Source: Acholoe squamosa (lineage: Eukaryota > Annelida > Polychaeta > Phyllodocida > Polynoidae). From it: 64,000 bases of DNA. The notes under the pieces were generated by a model. That model saw only the letters and a list, made by a program, of their open reading frames with translations, did no database searches and was not told where the DNA came from. Position numbers and translations under genes: made by a program. Positions 49,477 to 61,900 of the stretch are shown one piece after another. The DNA is taken from contig OX439039.1 in the NCBI GenBank assembly GCA_949317995.1, positions 74,844,002 through 74,908,001 on the forward strand, written 5' to 3'. Position 1 is the stretch's first letter. Each line of letters begins with the position of its first letter.

Positions 49477-49720
49477 CTTTAAAGGCCGCTGATGCAGGAT
49501 CGCATGATGCCCATTGGTCATCATGATGCACCAATGAAGTTCTGGTGAGACTGATCGCCAGCACTACATTGGAGCATCACGCCGACCCTATGGGGTGGAT
49601 ACATATGCTCCCGGAGGGTCAGCATGATGCTCCAATGAAGTGCTGGCCTCGCCAGGACTTCATTGGTGCATCATAAGGACCAATGGGCATGATACATTGA
49701 TGCATCAGCGGCCTTTAAAG
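49477..49720. mobile_element. TTAA multi-hairpin element (best terminal repeats)
   Basis: TTAA at 49479-49482 and 49715-49718 bracket inverted ends AGGCCGCTGATGCA (14/14), then ATGCCCATTGGTC again inverted (about 31/37 overall). The interior has two hairpins with AATGAAGTGCTGG-type arms. The TTAA flank is the target used by piggyBac-like transposons; assignment is inferred. Confidence 0.85.
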
Positions 49721-50613
49721 GGCCTCTAGACTGTGTTCACATATGCAGAGACACGAAACCTTGCCATCGGAGCTTTATATCGTCTCCAACGAACCTCAGC
49801 GCACAAAGTCTACTTGTTCTTGAAAAGCCTTCAGCTTCTGGCCTGACCTATACTCGTGCAGGCTGGAGCTGGTTTGGTTATAAAGGAACATATGCATTGA
49901 AATTTGATGTGATGAAATAAACACTGCTGTGATTTATGGTGGAAGAGTTTTTGTTATTTCTTTTATCTCTTTCTTTTTTCATTGTTTTTGTTTTTTTAAT
50001 TTATTTAATGTATTTATTTTATTTTATTTTATTTTATTTTTTTTTTGGGGTGGGGGGGGGGTGTTAACTCAAAAGTCCTTCGAGTTGCCTTACCTCATTT
50101 TCCCAATATTGCGTTCATCACCGGAAAACAGGAAGCATTTAGGCCCATATTCTTTATCATTTGGCATGGTAAACAATGTTTTTTTTTAAACCAGGATGAT
50201 TTCAATATTTTCCCATGGCTACCTTCACCGCCATTGTTGTAGTCCTGTGATAAATCATAGAAAGATGTATACATGCAGCAATTTCTCTCTAACACTGATG
50301 GCATTTTCTACCTTCCAGAGACCAAGCATGGATTGAGGTTGGTTTAAATCCTGGGCTCAAATGCAAATAAACTGCTTACAAAAGTAGATAAAAAAGGGGA
50401 CTGTCAGTATAATCTGTTAGATCATCCACAAAGGGCTAGTGTTAGATGAAGACCGTATAGGCATAGACAGCAGGTGCCAGAAACTATAACTGGGATATAA
50501 AATACTCAATGATATGACTAGAACATGTATACATGTAGTATATATTTCTACATGTACATACATGTACTTCTATGATTGGCTTCCATCTCTGTAGTAGGTA
50601 ACTTACACTTTAA

Positions 50614-50742
50614 GGGGCCGTCCACAAATGACATCATGCTTTTTTGACCATTCTAACCCTCCCTCTTCCTCATGCATTTGCTATAGAAATATATAGGAGA
50701 CTTGGCCCCCCTGCCGCATGACGTCATTTATGGACGACCCCC
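50614..50742. mobile_element. 129-bp palindromic MITE
   Basis: GGGGCCGTCCACAAATGACA ... ATGACGTCATTTATGGACGA then CCCC: ~24-bp inverted repeats around a CT-rich core. No coding. Confidence 0.8.
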
Positions 50743-51305
50743 AATCAGTGCAATATATTCGTAAACATTTAATATTTTTGAATGCTGCACTCTCGCACAT
50801 AACAATAGGCGCGTCACAAATTGCAGCCTTGTCAAAGTATGATGCGATTTTTAGTTTGTGACTTTTTCCTATTTCTAAGTGAAATGATATAAAGGCACTT
50901 TTAACAAAAACTATACACAGCGCGAGTAAGTATATGCATGCTACTGCCTATAAGCTACTATCTAGAAGGTTGGGTGAATTCTTCCTCTATAAGTATAAAG
51001 TGTACCCCAGAGACAGGTCTCCTAGCAAGCAAAACCAAAGACCTTCACCTGTGAGTTGGGCAGAGGTACCAGGTTATCTAAACCATATTTTGTTTTCATA
51101 GAAGATGGAAGAGACACCCCCCCCCCTCTCCTGGAGCACAGCAACCTACAAAGAAGAACCTTTCACTAACAACAAGTTAACAGGCATGTAAAGGGTTGAT
51201 CGGCCACCTCCAGCGTGGATCATCCTTTTTGTGTGCTTCTCATCAAACGGTGCACCTGATGTGGACCATGCAGCTCTCGCAAGAAAACAACGAGAGAACG
51301 CGTTA

Positions 51306-51472
51306 GGGAGTGATCATTTTTAACAACAGGGGGGGGGGGGTTGATGGATTAACCCATCTGTGCGAATAAAAAATACCCCCCCCCTCACGAGGGGCCACGT
51401 GCAGGCTTTTTTTTTTTGTTGAGAAGAAAAATGATTTCCCCCCCCCCCCGTTATTAAAAAATGATCACTCCC
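51306..51472. mobile_element. MITE with GGGAGTGATCATTTTT ends, TTA duplication
   Basis: Left GGGAGTGATCATTTTTAACA and right AAAAATGATCACTCCC, each flanked by TTA (51303-51305, 51473-51475). The interior has long G and C runs. The TTA duplication suggests PIF/Harbinger. The same family occurs at 42999-43254. Confidence 0.85.
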
Positions 51473-51705
51473 TTAGGTCCGCGAAGCCGCTAGAAAAGTG
51501 GTTATGGGAAACAGGGGAAGGGCGAAAAGGTCATTGTTTGGATAGGCTCAAATTACCAGAACCGATTGTTTTTCCAGGGTCGTTAGGCGAAGGAACGTTC
51601 ATGTCCTCTCCTCGTATCAAAGGACTCTTTGACTTTCGAGTTGGGAGATTTTCAGAAGGAACGACAAAACATCTAAAATTTATCACAAGATACTTGTATA
51701 GGCCT

Positions 51706-51981
51706 TCATATTGGTTCCTCAGAATACCATGGAGTAGAAATTCCTATTGTAATTGAAGAAGGCTTTGAAAGAACTTGCTGTGTCAAAATCGGCAGATTTT
51801 CTGCTAGGTGCTCATTTTCGACACTTTTGATGAAAATTGATGAAATTGGATTATCGTCAAGGAACATTTGAATAATACATTTGTCTGGAGTACATTTCAT
51901 GACTGGATCATTGTCTTTTAAAAAATCTTTTACTGACGGTTCCCCATAAAAAAACACCCATTGATCATCCATAGCATGCAT
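51706..51981 (-). other. Protein-like 91-codon frame, unrecognised
   Basis: The frame begins MHAMDDQWVFFYGEPSVKDF and continues with a mixed, normal-looking composition rich in D, E, K and hydrophobics and no low complexity, ending PWYSEEPI. I recognise no family. The opposite strand just left (51538-51756) is also open. It may be an exon of an unknown gene or a transposon remnant. Confidence 0.2.
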
Positions 51982-52284
51982 ATACGTGTTTCAGTAGTGT
52001 GCAATGTCAATCTTTTGTTTTCAACTTTGATAAGGCTTTTATTTTGGCAGAGAAGATTGCAACCAAGCTGTGATAGAATTAAGCTGAGTTGCAGTCATTT
52101 CTACATACAGCAAAGTGTGTGGTTGTGTAGAATACTGACATCCAGACAACAGAAAGACGCAAAGTGTTGAGGACTTTTGGTGCATCTATAAAGGGCGGAG
52201 TGGGCGGCGTCCCAAAAGCTGTAAACCACAAAAGCAGACGACTTCCAACCAATGTCGTCTGCTGCCTACTTTACACCCCTTTAG

Positions 52285-52690
52285 TAACCCTTTGAGGCTT
52301 ACGTGGAGCTGTACCAGAGAAACTTCTCGTTATAATTCCTGTATACATTCAACTCAAGTAAACAACAATTCTCCAGGGCTGAATTCATGCATCCTAACAC
52401 CAATGCCACACGATACAGGGTCGATGCACTCCTTCCTGAAGGGCCATTGTGTAAGACAATGCCCCAGTGCAGTGCTGGTGAGTAGACTCAGCAGTACTTC
52501 ATTGGTGCATCATCCCGGTGCATCATGACTACCCTTCAGTTGTGTATTGGCCCTGTATATTCTGTATAACTAAGGTCAGGATGATGCATGAATGCAACAC
52601 TGGTTGGTTACTGAGCAGAGCTGCATTTTAATATCAATCATGACAAATGGATGAATCAATAGACAGTATATGCAGTCTTAAAAGGGTGAG
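52285..52690. mobile_element. TTAA-family multi-hairpin copy, rearranged
   Basis: Contains AACCCTTTGAGG (52287), CAGGGCTGAATTCATGCATC, CAGTGCTGGTGAGTAGACTC with inverse GCAGTACTTCATTGGTGC, and GATGCATGAATGCAACACTG. Longer than average, so partly duplicated. Confidence 0.65.
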
Positions 52691-53794
52691 ACACCTCCCC
52701 CTCCCTCTCACTCCACACAACATCTATTACAAACGGATCTTGATCCTTACATCGATTCTCAATTAGTCCTCTCTCCCGATATGATCTCGTCCCGCCCGAG
52801 AAGTCACGAGATGGATGTCTTGATTCCCAGCATGCATTAGCGCCATGTTTGAACGTCATGCTTGACTAACGTCATCGCTGGCAGGTGGCAGGTTTGTTAA
52901 TGGCCTCGTGAATTTTATTTTAAAGGATGCCTTTAGAGTTGTCAGGTGTTGAAGCTCTCAGCATTGAGCCGACTGCACCTGCATGGATCACTTAAGGTCC
53001 AACTTAATCCACGTTTAAGGATATTCAACACTTCGAATCAAACAGGTGCGGATCGGATATAATTGGGATGTCATTTCATTGTGTATTTTCCATCCCGGGA
53101 TTTTCCGCTAAATAAAACTTATTTCACTAGATTATTTTTATTGCAGGGGCATTATACCCATGCCTAGGAAGGGAAGTCAAGTCTATACATGCTCACTGGA
53201 CAGTTGCTCAATATTTTCAACCAGACATAAAGGATATGCCTGGCATGTTTTCTTAGGTAACTTTTGGGTCCGGGTTTATGTGAGTGATATTTTGTTGTTG
53301 TTATAGGACAAACTTTAGAGAGTGTCCTCTGTATTGGATGGTTCGGGATATTCTAATAGCCTTGTCTATGCCTAACTGCATGTGTAGGCTTAAACGTAGA
53401 GAAGCAATGGTACTAAGACCAATGACACAGTAAGTTACAGCTGTAGTAGTAGAATGAAGAGAACAGTCGTTAGTGGAGGGGAGGCTATGCAGGCGGCGTC
53501 TGTTAACATTGTACAGTTGCTAGAAGCAATTTGTCATGGTGGGGATGTGAAGGTGAGAACGGCTATGGACGCGGGAGGAACGCTGACGAGCAGAGACAGG
53601 TGGACGCTGGCATGGGGCGCGCCCTCTACATGCAGCGTCTCACACTAACATCAAAACACAGACTGCCACGCCATCTATCGCCAGGTCGTTTACCGACAGC
53701 TGCCATCCTTCTACCAGCACCTACTGGAGTAGGCTGGAAACCTACCCCTGAATTCCACTCCCGCTTCTCTCCCAATACACACACAAAAAAAACT

Positions 53795-54600
53795 TAGTCA
53801 AAGTGACTTGTTATTCCTAGTTAGTACTTATGACTAACAAATGACCAAGGACATCTAAGTTTTCTTAGTCACATTGACTACCCTAATCAGTTTCACTCTC
53901 CAAGCACAATCTTGAACAGGGTGTCTGCTGTGAGTTTCAGGCAACCTAACCTATCTTGGTCACTTTCACTAAGAAACCTTAGTCACTTTGACCAAAATCC
54001 ATTTGTAAATTCGACTAATGGATTGACACATGGTGTTGCCTTTACACACCAGATGGCAGCATGGTTTGAAACAGGACTTTTATGGTGGGAGTGTACCATA
54101 GATAGTTCCATACATGTTAAAATTATGATGATTTTCAGGACAACATATATTTGGGGCTTTCAAAATTCAATCTAACATTACACTTGGCAAAAATATACAA
54201 AATAGGTTGATGCCTGGTCAAATGAAATAGGTAGTCCGATAGAAACACCTATTCTGTAGTAATCTAGATAAATATAATATCCCAATTCGAATCTACTTCT
54301 TTGGCAAACCCAGAGTAACTTGGCTCAGGGGTTCTAAATGAATAGGATGTGAGACATTTCAAATGTTTCCTAAATGAGGAGGCTCTGATCTGTGGGATGT
54401 GATTTCTACATAGAGCTTAACACAATCACCATTTGGATTGAATCAAAACTATTGGGTAGTGTACTTGGTCAAAACAACCAAAGAACCCTAGTCAAAATCA
54501 GGCAAGTTGGCCACTTTGTCTAATGGTTAGTCATATTTGACTAAGCTTAGAAAAACAGGGACATTTAGGCACGGCGTTTTGACTAAGTATTGCTAGAAAG
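53795..54600. repeat. Region of repeated TTAGTCACTTTGAC words
   Basis: ACTTAGTCAAAGTGACTTG opens the region; inside are TTAGTCACATTGACTA and TTAGTCACTTTGACCAAA, and TAGTCATATTTGACTAAGC lies near 54530. It looks like an old inverted-repeat element of ~750-800 bp; ends uncertain. Confidence 0.5.
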
Positions 54601-57600
54601 TTATTCAAAAGTTAGACGATTCGACTCGTATTTACTAACATTTGGAATTTTTTTTTTCTATGCAGACCACAGATGCCCAGCGTACTACTGGAGGTACTCG
54701 ATGTTTAGCAATGTACCGTGGAGGTTGGTTTGCTTAGCTCTCAACCACACCAAGGTGGCCCCACCACATATATGCAGGATCATTAGGGGTCAACGTGGAT
54801 GAGTGTAAAAAAACAAAACAAAAACAAAACTATAAGAACACCCCCCCCCCTCGACAAATATCGATTTAACATGGGTGTCTCACAGACTGTGCATTTGAAA
54901 ACTGAATATCTTTGTAGTTGGGATGGAAAACCAAGTCTCCTTTCAAACAGATTTTGTACATGATGACCCTGTTCATTTTCAACAAGTGATCAGGGAAGGA
55001 GTGGGAGGTGGGAGGAGGGGGGCAATTTCACCCGATCTAACTTCTAAGTGGGAGAAAAAAAAATGACTTGGCCTGTAAGGGGAGGGGTGTGTGTAGCTTG
55101 TATTTGGACCTCTGCAATTGGAGATGCAAACTTTGAACACATTTCAACAACTCCAGAAATATGGTAGGTCAATACAATGGAAAATATTATTTGGGGTTAA
55201 AAAGTCAATCTGGATAAAATGTGAAGGGGTTCTGACCCCTTTAGGCACCCCACCTTCTCCTGAAAATTGCCCCTACATACCTCGCTATGACATGGATAAT
55301 AAGTCTGGCGAGCAGCTCACAAATTGCTCACTGTGAGGGGCTGCAACAGGCGAGCTGCTCCTACTTTTTGAAGAACTACACTCCACACCCTGTGGTCGGT
55401 GTCAGTCAAAACAAAGAATAACTCTACCGCCTCAAGACCTGCTGTACAACCACTATCGGTGTAAATAACCACTAGGCCTATATGTAGTATTACAGTTAGA
55501 GGCTGACCGACCAAACACTATAGGACTCAGTATGGAGGCCTAGTGGAGCCGCCATTTTGAATTTCACTGGTTGAGGTAAAACCCACTGATAAGACATACC
55601 ATGATGGGTACCTTGTCCCTGGTTAGCATGCTGACATGTAACATGCTGGTCCCATCTTATCAATGTGTGTCACCGGAACCAGCTGCAGACCAGCTAGTGG
55701 CCAATACCTGTCGAGGTGGCAGGACGCGCTCTCATCCATCTCTTGAACACTATATCTGTGTAAGAATAACTATCTATATCAAATTCAGTGTGTGAAAAAG
55801 CTGTCATCAGTTTCAAGACACACTAGATTCCCCTTTACATGAAGTTCATCAATACTGCTTATCCACACGTTAATGGTACATGTCAGATGTTGATGGAGAA
55901 GTTTCTACAGATAGTGTTAATTTAAACAGATAATGGCCAAGTGGGCACTACAGATAGTGTTTCATTTTTACACAAATAGTGATTGGATGGTAATCCTGTA
56001 TGTGTAGTACTACAAATAGCGGACCTTTACACAGATACTGGCTGTACACCTGCCCAAGGCCGCTTAGTGTAGGGCTGGCTACATAGGTGTGTATTAGCAA
56101 ACTGACACCAGAAATACCAGTGTTTTCATTAAAAAGAAAATACATGGGTGTTTTTTTTTGTTTTTTTTTATTAAAAAGTGGTGTTTTGAGTCATAGGCGT
56201 GGCCTACATGGGCTTAAGTAACAATGTAAACAGTTCAGTTCCTATTAACGTGGGTGACATAACTACTTATGTAGTAGCTCTCTTCCCATAAGAGCGCCTC
56301 GACGAGTTTTGATCCGAACATTACTAATGGTCATTTCATTTCCTCTTTTGTAGGAATTTAGTACTTCTACACATAAGTTGATTACACAAAAAGGATAGCT
56401 TTTGGACAGTTTACATGCATGACCTTATAATCGGATCTATAGAGGTGCTCAGTATGGAATCATGTTATGGGAACTTTTAAGGGGAACATGGGTTTGATTT
56501 TTAGTTTCCACCACGCCTTTATGTATAAAGTACACTTCCTCTTTGGTATTACTGTTATGCAAATTTGTAGCTTATTATTAGCATCATCAACCTACATGTA
56601 CCGTATTAGGAACTGAATGAAGAGTTAGTGCTATTCCTAAATTCTGTTTCCAGCTCAACATTCTATCTTAAACATGGATAATTTAGCACCCGATTTGAGG
56701 TAAAAGCATGGACAAGTGCAGCACTAAAAAGGCATGGCGAATGCTATGGGCAGGCGCGTGTGCAATGTAAAGGGATGAAAGAGATCGAGCACAAAAATTC
56801 TTGCAATGTTCAGGTAGAAGATATATGCTCTGTATAGGGATACTAATCACCCCCAATTAAGGGATTAGGATAAGAATCTCTTTGATATAACAAGATTATA
56901 TTTCTGTAATCCTCCCTCTCCCTGTCTGTGACCTGACCTTGGCACAGGAGGAAGTAAGGGGAGAGGGGTTAGGGGAGTGAACTCAGTGCCGCCATCTAGT
57001 GTTACCCTTACAAATCAATGTGTTCAGCATAGGTAAACACACTACTTTTTTCAGACGTCGGTTTTACTTAATCATGATAACATAAAACACGATAGATTAA
57101 TATCCAATTCAGGACATTTGACAAAATCCTTGTGACAGAGGCTTGATTGTCAACAGAGGTTGATTTAAAAACGATTATAATTTAAAAGATGAACTGCAAA
57201 TAACATTTAGTAATAGTTTATTAGTCTGATACTTATGATACAGAAGAATGATTAAGAGTAAAGCGCCTGTCTAGCAAGTTAAAAGACTAACTAAATACAT
57301 GGCTCACATAGTTGTATGAGTTCTGGAACTTTGACGCTTCTCATGTATTATTGCTTATGTGCTGGCGACATTTACCGTAAAACCAAAGGCACAATCCGAT
57401 TCCATTTTGTGATTTTTGACCTAAAATAGTTTATAGCATTTGTCAATGTCATCTCCACATTTTGAGCAGCTTTCTTCTTTTTTTTTCGCAATAGGCTACA
57501 ATAAACGCACTTAACATTTGCCTTCAAAATGGGATTTTATCATTTTCTCAAAATGCCTATGACTAAGGTCGGTTTGATAATCATGAGGTGGGGGCTTTTA

Positions 57601-58262
57601 CAGTATATGTATATGCTGTAATATGTTGAACAACAAAAGACTGAAGAAATTCAAACATAAATAATACAACCAGCAAATTTACTCGTTCAGTTCCTTCCGA
57701 GCATTTGCTTAACAGAACACATAATATTTAATATATACATAAAAGTGACAATACACATACAATGTATATATTCAACATATAAAGCAGCATGCTTCATCAT
57801 TTCTATCACAGCTTTGCACCTAAATGGTGGTCATCAATCTTCTAGTTTTCTCTAATTAGTTAATGGCCCTTCTCATGAAAATGACGCAGGCACAGATTCT
57901 GATAAATTGTCATCCATTTGACGTGGATATAGCTTAGGGGCAATTCTATATTTCCACCCTTACATTTCTAACAGGTGCCGTTAATACCCCTGTAGTATAC
58001 ATGTATTCCTGTAAAAGTATTAGTTTTAAGTATATTTGATAAATTCTTCAGCCCATTGGGTCATTTTCGTGAGACAAGGTCTGGTTGACCAGAGTAGAAA
58101 TGAACACATTTTTGTAATATATCCAAAACATATATACATTGCTTCCTAAGCATACTATGTTCTACATTTTAGAAAGGGAATGTTGTTGAATACAGCCTAC
58201 ATAGTATTACGTGATTTATGTATTGCACATTGGACAATGCCAAATATTTGTATGGGTATAAA
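54601..58262. other. No supported gene
   Basis: AT-rich intergenic DNA before the VPS33B 3' end. At 55905-56040 CTACAGATAGTG-like words recur loosely. Confidence 0.45.
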
Positions 58263-58574
58263 TTATCTTTTCCTTTTGAAGTGGTGACTTCCAGTCATTT
58301 TGATAGTTGCCAAAGTATATTTATATTCATTTTTCAAAATCAGAACAATTGGCATCTTACGTGGATGAACGTCAGGGAAGCTCACTTTGAGTTCATATTC
58401 GTGAAGTGTTTGGCATCCATTGAAAACATCAACACACTGGAATTCTATTTCTTCCTGGACATACAAGTCTCTAATCATAAAGTTGTAGTCTTTACCAAAC
58501 ATATTAACATTATGTTTTGTATATGTACAACAGTTTTGTGATATGCATGTATATATTCTTCTATAATATTTCAA
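58263..58574 (-). other. Open frame of 103 codons in the probable VPS33B 3' UTR
   Basis: It starts ~250 nt past the VPS33B stop on the same strand. It contains NFMIRDLYVQEEIEFQCVD and LKVSFPDVHPRKMPIVLIL, compositionally protein-like, but the + strand is open over the same span (58218-58541), which weakens the case. No family recognised. Confidence 0.2.
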
Positions 58575-58824
58575 ACAGCTTTTTGGTGTGTTTTTTTTGT
58601 GTTTGCAAATACTCCAATTCTATGAAATAGAAACATAATATTACTTCCTCAAAGATAACTATGAGGGTGCTATAGAACCACTAGAGCTTGTTTTCTTCTG
58701 TAGGTATCCAAGTTAGAGAGCAGTCACAGGAACCTCCCCAAATATCCCAAAAGGGTGAGAGAAGCACATCACCATATACCCCACTATACATTCCTTGGTT
58801 AGTATGAGATTATTGGTTGGAGGT

Positions 58825-58907
58825 TCAGGACGTCTCTCTATCTGACACACTATTGATGAGGCCGGCTCCATTTATAATGTTAGTAGTGGCAACAATAAAT
58901 TTATATC
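58825..58907 (-). CDS. VPS33B: VPS33B terminal coding exon
   Basis: 83 nt after a tctttttttcag acceptor. Encodes (G)[19 protein letters not shown] then VSDRETS and a TGA stop. It aligns with human GYRFIFLTTAVTN and ends at nearly the same length as the human protein. Confidence 0.93.
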
Positions 58908-61900
58908 CTGAAAAAAAAGAGAACAATTGCATCCTTAAACCTTTAATAAGTCAGAGTATAATCAGGAGAGCGCAAGCACTGGGTATGTTGATACAAATTT
59001 CTTTTCCCTCAAAAGATTTCTTTGGCACCTATGCAACTTTCCAAAAAACAGGGTGATAATCTGAAACAGGGTGGGCTGCTCCCTTAAACGTTATATAGTA
59101 GAAAGATTATAAACATTGAATAACAGGACAACATTTTTAAAACTGCATCTATGTAAATCTAAAGTTCAAGCAGTGAGTTATATCTAGAGGTCTGCAGAAA
59201 TTGCTGACCAAACATAATATCATACAATTTCTTGTGATGCTCTTGAAAAACGATACCTACTGATACAGTTTATTACAAATGGCACCTACCCTTCAGTCTT
59301 CCAAGAAAGCGAAGAGCGGTTATCTCTGAGAATGTGACACCTCCGAGGAAGAAGACGAGGACAACACGAGTGGACGGGTCAATGGCACCTGCTCCTTTAC
59401 CTTCAATACAGAACAATCAAACTTAAAACAAATTATAAACTTACAGCATAAACTATAATGATTAAAACATACATGCAAACTCTGGATGAGAAAAAAAACT
59501 GAGCGAATAAAAGTGATGAGGTTTTTCCTTAGAAGTATTAAAGATTGAAATCTCAAAAATTGGGGGGTGTTGAATTCTGAGAAGCTAAATGGTACATGCT
59601 GGCGATTTCTTTGGATGGTACCGTAATCTCCCGCGTAGAAGGCGCAGCTCGCGTAGAAGGCGCAACCCAACTCAGAGAAGGCCTTTTCATGTAGAAGGCG
59701 CACCTACCTCTTCTGGATCAATTTCTGGAAAAACCCGCGTAGAAGGCGCCCCCCCCCCCCGAACTCACAGGGGGGCTGTTTTGCGTAGAAGGTGCCCCCC
59801 TTCCCACCCACCCCCCATTGTACACCGACCGGGCTGCCGCGCTGCTGGCTCTAAGAGTTCAAGCTGTCATTGGTACACGGTCGGCTTGGTGCCCGCCGAG
59901 CGCCTATACACCGACCAGGCTGCCGCGGTGAGGGCTCTATGAGTCGATGCTGTCATCAGCACATGGTCGGCTTGGTGCCCGCCGAGCGCCTGTACACCGA
60001 CCGGGCTGCCTCGCTGCTGGCTCTAAGAGTTCAAGCTGTCATCGGTACACGGTCGGCTTGGTGCCCGCTGAGCGCCTATACACCGACTGGGCTGCCGCGG
60101 TGAGGGCTGTATGAGTCGATGCTGTCATCGGCATATGGTCGGCTTGGTGCCCGCCGAGCGCCTGTACACCGACCGGGCTGCCGCGCTGCTGGCTCTAAGA
60201 GTTCAAGCTGTCATCGGTACACGGTCGGCTTGGTGCCCGCTGAGCGCCTATACACCGACTGGGCTGCCGCGGTGAGGGCTGTATGAGTCGATGCTGTCAT
60301 CGGCATATGGTTGGCTTGGTGCCCACCGAGCGCCTGTACACCGACCGGGCTGCCGCGGTTAGGGCTCTATGAGATCAAGCTGTCATCGGCGCACGGTCGG
60401 CTTTATTGCCCCAAAGTACCCCAATTGAAAGTCAGAAAAACCCGCGTATAAGGCACACCCCAAACTCAAGGCAATGCCCCTCCCGCGTATAAGACCCAGG
60501 CGTAGAAGACGCGCCTTCTACGCGGGAGAATACGGTAATACCTGGTATCAGAAATTTTCTAAGGCCACCCCCTATATAAATGGTAAAATGATATTTTTTT
60601 AGATCTGGAAGAATCACAAGGATGACTCTGACAGATCATAGAAAAACTGAGAAAACTGAAAAAAACTGAGGAGTTTGCATTTATGTTAAAAACAAGAGAT
60701 AATGAAATGCTACTATTACTATATCATCTGGTACCATATCTTATTTTTGTAGATAAGGATATCCTAGGACAATGAATAATTTTCTTTTTTTAATCTTTTT
60801 CTTTATATCTAATTCTTATTTTTCTTACCGGACACTGTACAGAGAATTTCACCATACATATTTGACATGCATTTACCGGTAGTATTTTCATACATAATAA
60901 GGGTCATAAATTGGGCTTTGTATGATCCCTCTATGAACGAGTGTTCATCACATTATGTTCATATTCATTTGGTCTAAAACATTTATCATGGGGATGTTCT
61001 TGGGATACTTATACTTTCTTGTCATACTTATACTTTCTTTTGCTTACTTGTCGGGTTTGTTTTCAATGTTATTCTATATTTATTCTAACCACTATTAGAG
61101 GTAGCATCATCTTCATTTCCATGCACTTTTATGCAATATATTTGTCTTTTGTTTTGGACTGTAGTGTTATTTTGGATATTACCCTTAGCTCCTAATAAAC
61201 CTTTGTTATGTAGAATTTGGCGTTTCTTTTTTTGTAATTGTATCCTGTATTGTTTAACCTTAACATCACTTTTAAACTGTTATTGAGTAACAATCTACTT
61301 GTTTAAAATCATCTATACGAGTCTGGAAAACATAGCCAGGAATGCCCATAACCATGAAAATAACGTGTAACAAAAAGAACAAAAGAAATAAACATAATTC
61401 CCCTGTAAAGATCCAGTTGAACTAAAACCTGATTCTTGTTAATTTCTTGTAAATTTAGATACACTGACAGAACTTTTCCATAATGTCGATTTGATGAGAT
61501 AATGAAAGTGAAAAAAAATAAACAAACAAATGATATTCTATACTTGTTATTTTCTTCACCAGTATTGAACCTTTGAACTGGCCTTATTGCATACTAATTT
61601 TGGTCCACTAGGTAGGAGTTAATGTATAATACTAATTGTTAATGGGGCTATCATTAGTTCTTATCTGGTTAGCACTAGATTTTAGGTTTACAACTAGTTA
61701 ACAAGACAAAAGTGTTAATCTTACCAAAGTCAGCCTTTTTCAGTTCAGGTCCTTATAACAAAAGCACTCTAATATCAAATACGTACAGCATTTATTTCTA
61801 ATCCTTAAGTAACTCAGGGTGGAGAAAGGCGCCACTTTGACACAGAAATGATTATGTATAATGTGAAAATGCAGTTGTAAGAGTGTGTGAAGTGAATCGT

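Noticed and set aside
59589-60103. Arg-rich frames ([11 protein letters not shown]...; [10 protein letters not shown])
   Set aside because: Lie in the 919-bp element and its 86-bp array; the repeat is not a multiple of three and frames change.
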